Shown piece by piece: positions 36,504-45,227 of a DNA stretch of 64,000 nucleotides (position 1 is the stretch's first letter; every line of letters starts with the position of its first letter). A model generated the notes under the pieces. It saw only the letters and a program-made list of their open reading frames with translations, was not told where the DNA came from and ran no database searches. Origin of the DNA: Polytrichum commune (taxonomy: Eukaryota; Streptophyta; Polytrichopsida; Polytrichales; Polytrichaceae). The position numbers and the translations under genes are program-made. The DNA is taken from assembly GCA_950295325.1 (NCBI GenBank), contig OX485807.1, positions 49,216,796 through 49,280,795 of the forward strand, read 5' to 3'.

Positions 36504-37994
36504 CTATTGGAAGCTTACTGAAGATGGCCTACCTGTTATGAGCATAGTCTTGATATGCCTCAACTCCAAGCAGATTCTCTCAAAATCAGGTCGAGAATTT
36601 GGATCAGAGGCCCAACATCGCTCAATAAGAGAAGCCAATGATCTGGGACAAGTAGCAGGCAGTTGCGGTCGTACACCATCACGAACCCATTTCATCACAC
36701 GTCGTCGTCTGTACCTATCTAAGGGCTTTCCAATAGTACGTAGTTCCCTAGAAAGGATTTCGCAGCAGACAATGCCGAAACTGTAAACATCGACTACTTT
36801 TGAATTGCGGATTTGCACGGGTTCAATGTTCTCTCCTCGCCTGGGCACTTCAGGAGCCCTGTAATGTAAATCGCCCACATACTCCAACTTCTCCGACAGC
36901 TCGCACTCCCTGCTTTCGGTTGCCGACCCAAAGTCAGCCACTTTAACCACTACAAATCCTTCACTGGACAGGTGTTCGTCCTCCACAACCTTGAACAAAA
37001 TACTGCGTGGCGTTAGGTCTCGATGCACCAATCCTGCATTATGAACATGCTTCATAGCCTCCGCAATTTGAAGAATGATATCAACAGAAACATGGAGTGA
37101 GAAACGAGGTCCAGAGCCGATCAATTCGCTGAGATCCCCACTCATCAACTCCATTATTAAACGAGGATAATGGTCTGGATGTGAACTAACTCCAACCAAC
37201 GGCACGATGCCTGGATGATTCAGTTTCGCCATGACGGACGCCTCAGATTTGGCCACTGTATCCCATTCTGTATTGAGTACTTTGATTGCCACGCTTTCGT
37301 TGAACATGATTGCCTTCCATGTACGCGTATTTATCCTGTCCGTCAACGGAAGATTGGGTGGACATTCGACGACTTCGCCACCTCTAGCATCAGCTCTCTG
37401 CGACAAGTATGCAACAAGATCTCCACTGACGTATCTGGAATCCACCACGGTAGAAACTTTCAGCAGCATATTTTTCAAGTCACTGCGATCCTTCTCAGCA
37501 TAATCTGAAAGTCTCCGAGAAATCTCATCAATCCTTTCAGTAAATGCAGCATCCTGCCATGTAGTATTTGCTATAATGGCGGCGCACCAGAGCAACTCTG
37601 AGATCCACAATAAGAAAGTGGACTTGCAATCCATAACCCATATTGCCGCCCTCTGCCAGTTCGGATCGCAACATTGGAGTATCAGTTTCTCACAACCGAT
37701 TACGATTCGATAGAACTCAGTGAGAGTCATAACACTCACAGATTCGGGGTTCGAACTCATTTGCTCGTTGACTTCATCCATGGAATTTCGAAGGTACTGC
37801 ACCAAAAGGTCGCATTGCATCTTATTCAAGTGCGGTGTTTTCGACAAGGAGCTGCCATCTGTACTGCTCGAGCGATGCTCGTCCCAGCCAGATTTAAGAT
37901 GGAAAACTCTTTGTGCAGCATTCTGTGAAAGAAGAAAATATGAAACTGGTCCTTGCATGTCTTGCTCAACGCCTCCTTGGCTAGCTGGTTCCAT
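36504..37994 (-). CDS. MLKL-like (DUF1221-type) TKL pseudokinase, downstream member of a tandem pair
   Basis: An intronless frame of 496 aa from the first ATG. The N-terminal helical region (about 55-180; TLTEFYRIVIGCEKLILQCC, ISELLW, KDRSDLKNML) matches the DUF1221/HeLo-like bundle of plant MLKL proteins. The C-terminal kinase fold (about 212-490) has VAIK (Lys238), VHRDLTPRSIL, ADFG (Asp354), YRAPE, and ends ICLELRHIKTMLI. The glycine-rich loop is gone (LTDRINTRTWKA where the neighbour has LGKGGTAEVFKA), the catalytic-loop Lys is Thr328 and the Mg-binding Asn is Ser331, so weak or no catalysis is likely. Plant MLKLs act in immunity and cell death at membranes or microtubules. It lies 214 bp past the stop of its upstream paralogue. 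A TTTCCAG before the start could be an acceptor for a leader exon. Family by motif memory. Confidence 0.8.
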   Translation of the reverse strand: MEPASQGGVEQDMQGPVSYFLLSQNAAQRVFHLKSGWDEHRSSSTDGSSLSKTPHLNKMQCDLLVQYLRNSMDEVNEQMSSNPESVSVMTLTEFYRIVIGCEKLILQCCDPNWQRAAIWVMDCKSTFLLWISELLWCAAIIANTTWQDAAFTERIDEISRRLSDYAEKDRSDLKNMLLKVSTVVDSRYVSGDLVAYLSQRADARGGEVVECPPNLPLTDRINTRTWKAIMFNESVAIKVLNTEWDTVAKSEASVMAKLNHPGIVPLVGVSSHPDHYPRLIMELMSGDLSELIGSGPRFSLHVSVDIILQIAEAMKHVHNAGLVHRDLTPRSILFKVVEDEHLSSEGFVVVKVADFGSATESRECELSEKLEYVGDLHYRAPEVPRRGENIEPVQIRNSKVVDVYSFGIVCCEILSRELRTIGKPLDRYRRRRVMKWVRDGVRPQLPATCPRSLASLIERCWASDPNSRPDFERICLELRHIKTMLITGRPSSVSFQ

Positions 37995-38208
37995 GGATTC
38001 CTGGAAATCACGCACCGCAACATAGAGAATCAAAACAGAAGTGGTGTGTTAGTAAATCAACCAGGTAAGTCTTTTTCACTTTTAGCAAAGAAACACTGCA
38101 GCTGTAGAACATCGATCGTGTAGCTAGTATAAATATAATAACCTGGATTTCTGTGAAGCTAATAGGACAGGTCTTATCTCCACAACCTATGCATCAGTTT
38201 CCTCATGT

Positions 38209-39840
38209 TCACGAGTTGGACAAGATTTTCGAGTGGAAACCTTGATCCCCATCTGGTCGTGTGAGCGCCAATTCAGTATTTTCAATTCTTTGTGTTAATA
38301 TTGATAGAACTTGGATAGTTCTCGGGTTCATTACCTCACGCATTGGGAGTTCCTCGACCCCATCATACGAGCCTGTTATAAGAAAGCCTTTGATGCACCG
38401 TAACCGTTTGCATATTGAAGCAAATGCAGGCCGTTTGAGAGCATCACCACTCCAGCATTCTTCAATCAACATTTTCAAGGAAGAAGGATAGGGATCGATT
38501 GATCTCCACTTTGGCCTGTCGCCGTTTCTGACCTTCTCATTGAATTCCTGAAAAGATTTAGGTCTCGGAAATGGCTTATTTCCGGTCATTATTTGATAGC
38601 TTACAATAGCAAAGCTATATATGTCTGCACTCCTCGAGTATTTACCTGTACGAATCTCTGGTGCCCTGTATAGAGTTGTTCCCACATATGACTCGTATAA
38701 CGATGTTGAGCTTTTGACATTGATCCTCGAGCACCCAAAATCAACAAGCTTTAAATTGACATATCCCTCCTGGGCCAAGTACGAGTCAGAAATCAAGTTC
38801 ACAAGAATATTTTCAGCTTTGAGGTCTAAATGTGCAATATTCTTCTCGTGCAAATATCTCATGGCCTCTGCGATCTGCAACATCATGTCTACAGCCACAA
38901 GTGGTTGGAATGGAGTTCTTTTGAACCAACAAACCCTTGTACTATTTCTTGCCTGCACGTAAGACAACAAAGTCGAGCTCATCAACTCCATCAATAGTCC
39001 ATCTGTACCTTCATGGACCTGAACATGCCCCAATATTGGAACTATGTTGGGGTGATGAACTTCGGGGGCAATGGATGCCTCAATCGCAGCCAATAGAGAT
39101 TTACTTTCGCAAAATTTCTTCACGGCAAATACCTCTCCCCGCCATATAGCCTTGAAGACTTCTGCAGTTCCACCTTTTCCCAAAGGCTTATCCTCGTGCA
39201 CAATCAGCCCTTCTAGATTTAGGTACACTACATGGTTCTGGGCAGCAGGATCAGTGGTTCCTTGTGTGTCCTCCAACCTCCGAGATAAGTTCCAGGCCAG
39301 GTGAAACTCTTTGGTTGACGTATCCTGGGCGACATTGTTCACATTCTCTCGCAAGTTAGAGCGATCGTCCTCAAGTGCAGTTTCCCGTCTCCATTTCCAG
39401 TCTAGCTCTTGACCTATTTCGGAACTTCCAACCACTCTCTTGAACCATAAGAGCTCTGAAAATCTCAATGCAAATGTTTCTCTGCTATCAACCATGCAGA
39501 AGGCAGTCATAAGCCACGACTCTTGATTACAACACAAACGCACGAGATCCGTTGCCTCCTTCACGACTCGATAAAACTCCTTCAGAAGTTTTTGTTGTGT
39601 TTTTGATCGTAGACGAAGCACGCCGGATGAATAAATCATGTCCTTCACACAGCTATCAAGTATCTCAGCCAAGAGCCGGTTGAGTTGAAGGCAAAACGAA
39701 GTAGATGATCCATCGGTGGCTGACGTCAATCTTAAGGCTTCGTCCGATTCGGCAGCTATAAGTTGTTTGTACACCAGAATTGAACGTCCAAGACCACCAG
39801 TGGGATCCATCAGAAAGTCCTTCAAAGTTAGGTTCGGCAT
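38209..39840 (-). CDS. MLKL-like (DUF1221-type) TKL kinase, upstream member of a tandem pair
   Basis: An intronless frame of 543 aa. The N-terminal helical region (about 50-170) carries LKEFYRVVKEATDLVRLCC, FSELLWFKR and DDRSNLRENV, the same blocks as its neighbour and as plant MLKL/DUF1221 proteins. The kinase domain (about 215-490) keeps the Gly loop (LGKGGTAEVF, 220-229), FAVKK (Lys241), the full LDLKAENIL catalytic loop, VDFG (Asp367), YRAPEI and DIYSF. HRD is HLD (Leu338), so it is a non-RD enzyme in type but keeps Asp339, Lys341 and Asn344 and may be active. It ends ICKRLRCIKGFLITG plus a 50-aa tail. The start is the first ATG giving the family N terminus, Met11 being an alternative. 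Several ATGs in another frame precede it (117-codon overlapping frame from 40018), which could dampen translation. Function in defence is inferred from the family only. Confidence 0.85.
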   Translation of the reverse strand: MPNLTLKDFLMDPTGGLGRSILVYKQLIAAESDEALRLTSATDGSSTSFCLQLNRLLAEILDSCVKDMIYSSGVLRLRSKTQQKLLKEFYRVVKEATDLVRLCCNQESWLMTAFCMVDSRETFALRFSELLWFKRVVGSSEIGQELDWKWRRETALEDDRSNLRENVNNVAQDTSTKEFHLAWNLSRRLEDTQGTTDPAAQNHVVYLNLEGLIVHEDKPLGKGGTAEVFKAIWRGEVFAVKKFCESKSLLAAIEASIAPEVHHPNIVPILGHVQVHEGTDGLLMELMSSTLLSYVQARNSTRVCWFKRTPFQPLVAVDMMLQIAEAMRYLHEKNIAHLDLKAENILVNLISDSYLAQEGYVNLKLVDFGCSRINVKSSTSLYESYVGTTLYRAPEIRTGKYSRSADIYSFAIVSYQIMTGNKPFPRPKSFQEFNEKVRNGDRPKWRSIDPYPSSLKMLIEECWSGDALKRPAFASICKRLRCIKGFLITGSYDGVEELPMREVMNPRTIQVLSILTQRIENTELALTRPDGDQGFHSKILSNS

Positions 39841-41439
39841 ATGAACTGAGTCCGGAAATAATGGGCCAGTGAGAACGAGTTCCAGTTCGCACCATGTCCA
39901 TCGACATCAAATGTTGTGGAGGCAATTTGGACGTCCTTGCACCGGATTTGGCGATGCCTGAAAAGTCACCTCCCTTTTCTTTCTTCAAATGCTCAAGCTG
40001 CTCAAAAGAAGCCCACATTAGGTAAACATCACGTGATTCAACCTACAGGCAGCGAAGTTGCCTTGACTATAACACACTTTCTGCCAGTGATTTTACTCAT
40101 GACCTAACTGAGTGATTTTAGATTCGAATTTCTGCAGCAGTAAAGGTAAATGAACATCAGAGCAGCTGTACAACACTAAAATTCACATGTAAAGCAGAAA
40201 AATCGAAAGGATTGCGATGAACAAGCCTCAATGCACCTGTTCATGAAGGACATCACCGGTGAAGTCGATGAGGTACTTGTCGCAAACTCCTCCTTAACCA
40301 CCCGAGAGGGTAGAGATGACAGATTGTGGAGTGCCTATTCTCATGAAGCTTATCCAATGGTGAGTTGCTGCCGACACACATGACGAGTATCCGTCAAATA
40401 TCTCAGGATCTTGAAAACTCCTCTCGAAGCGTCTGTTCATGTAGCCTCCTCTCTTATTTGATCCTCGTGTAGGCTTTAGCTCGAATTTATATGTCACTTT
40501 TCCCTCCCCAGAAACTCAGTGGGCAACCGGCAACAAGACAATACTACTCCTTTCATTAGAGCCAGGAGTAACAATCTGGTTCAGTAAGGAACTACAAACC
40601 CTGGACCTACATTGAAACATCCAGGAATAGTAGCTGCCTCTACAGCCCTTCATTGGACCCCAAACTCTCGATGCTTAGTGATTTGTATGCCTCCGATGCT
40701 TGAGGAAAGTTGGTGAATATATGTTGCACGAGCACCCTCTCACTCCTTGCAGCCACTTTACTTTCCTTTCGAACTCACCTTGGACATCAGCAAGACGAAA
40801 TAAAGTGAACAAAGACTACAGATCTACGTGACACCACTCAAACATAACGCAAAACCCTCCTCCCCGGTGCAATATCTTGTGCATCGCCGTCCGCCTAACG
40901 TAGTTATTCAATCCTGGTAGAAGTATACTGGGTACTCTCGCAACCAGATTGTTCTCCATGTAAGTTACTCTCTTCCTCTATACCTTCCACATGTGGCCAT
41001 CGCAAAAGCATCATCCAGTTAAACAGCGAAGGAAGCACCTTGTCACCCCTACATAACACCAAAGAACCTCCAAAAACAAGGCAGAAAATTGTAACATGCT
41101 GAGAACTCCTAGATTTCTTCGACTGCAGCGATGCCGTTTGGCTCGGATGAGATTCAGCCACTGACTGCTGTCGTCGGTGTGATTTTTTACGGGTGCGGGC
41201 GCAGGAACTTACCAGTTAAGTTAAGGTCCGGATCAGCTGCATGCCCCGTTGATTGTAGACACAAGCGGGCTGGAAATCAAGTGCGGCGATCCATTGACGC
41301 TGCAAGTGACGATCTCCACACCTTAGTGGTCTGGCATAGCCAACTAAGGAGCTGTCGTCGAGCAGAATGCTATGGCGTGGAGCAAGTTACGTGGAGACTC
41401 CCAATTGTGAAATGGTCGCGCTTTTTCATTGCAAACTAA
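39841..41439 (-). other. upstream region of the MLKL-like pair with a possible non-coding first exon
   Basis: On the minus strand a consensus donor GTAAGT occurs at 41213-41208 at the end of a GC-richer block (about 41430-41214). An acceptor-like ACTTTTCAG lies near 39965, so the kinase transcript may have a spliced leader. Frames here (40294-40497, 40904-41161, 41131-41439) show no family resemblance and were not called. Confidence 0.3.
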
Positions 41440-42014
41440 TGGCCGGTTTACACCATGGACAATGAAGTCGGATTATGGAAGATGGGCTTTTTGCATGATG
41501 CGAGTTGATGGTCCAACTTCTGTGGCCCAATTTCTTAGGAAATCAATTTACAAACTCTTTGGGCACCTCATTAGGTGTAAACCAAATGCGTACCAAGAGG
41601 AATGACCATGCATCAAAAAGTGACTGTGCTTATTTCCTTAATATATGTCTAAAAAGGACAAATTAGAAAGAAAAAAGAATCAAGTTTGACCATTCTCTTG
41701 TTTTCTCTTGTCTTCGTTTTTTTTCTTCCCAAAAACATTTTCATTAAAACTTAATTATAATAACATTTCTTTGTCATGGGCCCCTGGCTTTTTCTACTAG
41801 AGCACCTCTTTTGTCTCTCCCACCGCAAACCCGTTGGACCATGTCAATGGATAATGCATGCCTTGAAATATGTTTGTTGGGGACCTCTCACTCCATGGTC
41901 ACTCTGACCATTTTTCCTTGGTGTAAATCGAAGTGGTCCCGGGACAAGTCCAATAGCGAATCATAGATTTTAAAATTCCTTGTGACGACTTCATGGTCCA
42001 TGATGTAAATAACG
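41440..42014 (-). mobile_element. PIF/Harbinger-type MITE, family H1, copy 3 (reversed)
   Basis: GGCCGGTTTACACCATGGAC at the left end and CATCATGGACCATGAAGTC (minus) at the right match the H1 ends. Inner blocks (GGAATGACCATGCATCAAAA, AAGAAAAAAGAATCAAG, GGACCATG) are those of copy 1 in opposite orientation. The terminal bases and the target duplication have decayed (TAA left, no exact partner right), so this looks like an older insertion. Confidence 0.65.
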
Positions 42015-43106
42015 TTTGAGAAAAAAACTAGGCTCTTTTAATATATGTTTGAGCAAATGTTAACAGTTCTTGCAAAGGCCTAAATTAATGTCGAAGGGGT
42101 GGGCACATGGCATGCGCGGCCCTAGAAGGACCTGCACTAAAACAGTAAAAAGTAAAAATATTGAACGCAACAGTTAAACCGTTTTTTTAAAAGTTTTATT
42201 TACCGCCGGGTAAAACGTAGACACTATGTTTATTGCGTTGGGGGAAAATGCATTATATGTTTTGTTTGTATTCTGCAACTTGTGCAATGGCTTGCTTTGG
42301 TTGTAGCCATTTTTTTGTTGTGTTGTAGAGTTGCTCGCCTGGCTACCCTACCTCCCCAACGGGTAAAAACAGTTGCGAGGCAGCAAATCTGGGCCATGTG
42401 CTTAGCTGAAGAGGGTGCTAACTTATACCCACCACCCCAAAAGCAACCCCTATGCATGCCTTCTAATCCCGTACCCTTAACCCATGTTATCTCTAGGGTT
42501 TTACGTATTTTCAAGGTTAGTTATAAAGTGAGATTTTGCAAGCTTATACTAGGACTTCAACATATTTGGATTTATGCAAGAATTTTGGACAATTCCACCA
42601 GCAATATAATACACACTAGATTGCAAAACTACACAATGGTGGTTGGCAAACATGGAATACAACTATTTGAAGTTGTGTTTGTTTTTGTTGCCGTAGTTTG
42701 ATGTTTTTGTACCCACAAGTGCACATCCCCTATTATTTTTGGACAATTGGGTTTTCCAAGTAAGCTTACATGTCAAATGGCTTGATTTATGAAACATTTG
42801 TGAAGCAAATTTTTTCACACAAAGTCAAAAGATCACGTCTGTATAGTTGGACCTTCTAGTACGGTATATAAGATCACGAGCTTCGTGTAAGCAATTTCAA
42901 AGCAAAAACTTGCAAAAACCTTCATAAACAAAAAATGACAATATTATCATGGATATTTTGTAGATATGTTCATTTTATGAAGAATTCACACAATTCTTAA
43001 ATGCATGAATAAATGTGATCCCATGTGTAGAGTGTCAACAACAATCGTAAATGAAATTGAAAACATGTCATTTTAGTTCATCAAAGTTGAAGTTTTGTTT
43101 CTATCT
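42015..43106. other. AT-rich intergenic DNA, no gene seen
   Basis: A frame at 42282-42701 has no recognisable domain. Its mirror frame on the other strand is equally open, so neither is supported. Confidence 0.5.
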
Positions 43107-43602
43107 CCCAGGGAGTGCACTGTTCAAGTACTGTATTTATACACGTGGGTGCACAAAAGGGGTATTATTTAAAACAAGCATGTACAAAATGTACGTACAA
43201 TAGACATATTGCTATTAAGCAAGAAGTAGATATACATGAGGCTATAGAAAATTATATGTAAAGTACGCATTTACGCGTTTACGCGTTCAAGTCAGACCTG
43301 GACCAAGAATCATGTGTTTTTTCATCCACTAAGTAACGACTTTATAACTAAAAATCCATGATTTGATATTATACATATAATAGGGCCATATTTTTGCATT
43401 TCCAAACATTTGTACACATGTTATATACAATTTCTGTATTTGTTTTTGGACCCTTGTGTACGTATGGAAATGTATTTTGAAGCAATGGGATTTGTAAGTA
43501 TATTGCTTGATTTTAGCAAAAATAAAATGTATACAGGGGTATTTTAATAAGGGGCATGCACGCACGTGATGCTTGGTTTTAATGAATAGTGCACTCCCTG
43601 AG
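43107..43602. mobile_element. hAT-type MITE (496 bp) with an 8-bp target duplication
   Basis: Ends CCCAGGGAGTGCACTGTTC and (minus) CTCAGGGAGTGCACTATTC, flanked by exact 8-bp copies of TTCTATCT (43099-43106 and 43603-43610). CAGGG-type ends and an 8-bp duplication fit the hAT superfamily. A small TTTACGCG repeat lies inside at about 43270-43288. There is no coding capacity. Confidence 0.75.
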
Positions 43603-44107
43603 TTCTATCTTTGTTTATCATGCATACAAAATCATCTTGGGGACACACACCAAATTCACAAAAAACTAATATATTTAACATTTCTTATGAATTATTTATG
43701 TTTTCATCTATTGGACTGAAATCTTACATACTCCAATACTTTTCCTATGTTTTTTTTTTGTGAATAGAAAATAATAATAATAATAATAATAATCCCAACA
43801 ACTCTTCTTTGGAGATAAACACCACATGAGGATTGTAAGTCAACAATTTTCATGGATATAGCAATTTGGTTGGGAAAACCATTCACTATTTGTTAAGAGA
43901 TTGACCAGGAGCTCAATGGACAACCACAACTAATATGGGAAACCCAAATTCACTGTTTAAATCATCCCTATATATGAAGTAAACCTTACACACTCCGAGC
44001 CTAATTTAGACATCCACGTCACGATTAGTGAGCTACCATATGGGATGTTAACCCTTCCATTACAAACTTTTAGGGGAAAGGGTTGAAGACAAGATAAGGG
44101 CCGAGGC

Positions 44108-44335
44108 CAACCAATGAACAAGGAGAACCAACTATTAGTTACAAATGAACCATTTAAGTTTGAGAAATAACCGCTTCAAGAAAATTACCCATCGTTTTAG
44201 AGGATTTTATAGAATAGACCTTGAATTGGTAAAGAAAGCCTAAAAGGTGTCAACATATAACCAATTTGACTAAGAAATGCTAGGAAATCAGATAATTATG
44301 CTTAAATATCTCCCTGGACATTGGGGCCAACAACA
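44108..44335 (-). repeat. dispersed repeat family R, copy 4 (reversed)
   Basis: The minus strand carries the R blocks in order: CAATGTCCAGGGAGATATTT, AAATTGGTTATATGTTGACA, TTCTCAAACTTAAATGGTTC, AACTAATAGTTGGTTCTCC. CCGG sites are decayed to TTGG or TTAA, as expected from methylated-C decay in an old copy. Confidence 0.5.
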
Positions 44336-45227
44336 TGCGACGCTCGGGCGACCCTTGAAAATAAATCTCAAACCCAATCAAAAATTGTTGTCCGTCCTAC
44401 CCAACTTCGAAAAGAAGTTGCCCTTGCATTCTTAAAGGCCGTCCACAAATTTACCCATATTGAGTTCAATACTAAATGTCTCTCCCTTCAGTAAGGAAGA
44501 GCCCACTCAACCTTTAGAGGACATAGGGTCTCAATATACGGCCATATACACATGCCTCACAAAGTTCAAATTTCAAGTTTTTTCATATTTGTTCATAACA
44601 TTATTCAACAACACTAGGTTGTTTTGTGGGACCGACGAACTTGAATGTAAGATTCAAGAACTCATGCATGGAATAACACTATATTCATTAATCGGAAACT
44701 TTGGAAAGTCTCAAAATAAAATACGCCCATACTTTGGAATGCCAATATTGTGAGCATACAGGACATTGGGAACATCGAGAACATGACGGTTTACAAATTC
44801 GCACGTGGAGAATATTCAAACTTCTAAAAATAGAAAGTCTTCAAATCATAATCAAAACATGATCTACATGTGGAAAAAACAATCGAATCCCAAAAGCAAA
44901 TGGTTTTATGTCATTATAAAGTTTAGGATGTGCATCCCATATATAAAGGTCTTATGGAATTGGATGGCACATTCCAAATGTATGTATAAATTTGAATATT
45001 ATAAATTTGAATATAATATTTGCAATAAAACCAAGTCTATAAAGTGCCCCTATGTTTTGTCATTAATTCCAACCTATGTTATGTTTCCCCATCTCCATCT
45101 TCCGTTTCATATCCATTCTCGGCGTCATTTTTTATAGCTGCAATACGTGCCAAGTTGTCTTTGGCAAAATCTATATGTTTTTTGGGGGGATGATTATTGT
45201 TTCTGATTTGGAACCCTTGTGCAGCTT

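Noticed and set aside
36504..39840. The two kinase frames as one split gene
   Set aside because: Each has its own complete N-terminal and kinase region. They are tandem paralogues, not halves of one protein.
41131..41439. 102-codon frame in a GC-richer block near the kinase promoter
   Set aside because: No domain is recognisable and the opposite strand has a matching open frame and a donor site. Leader exon is the better reading.
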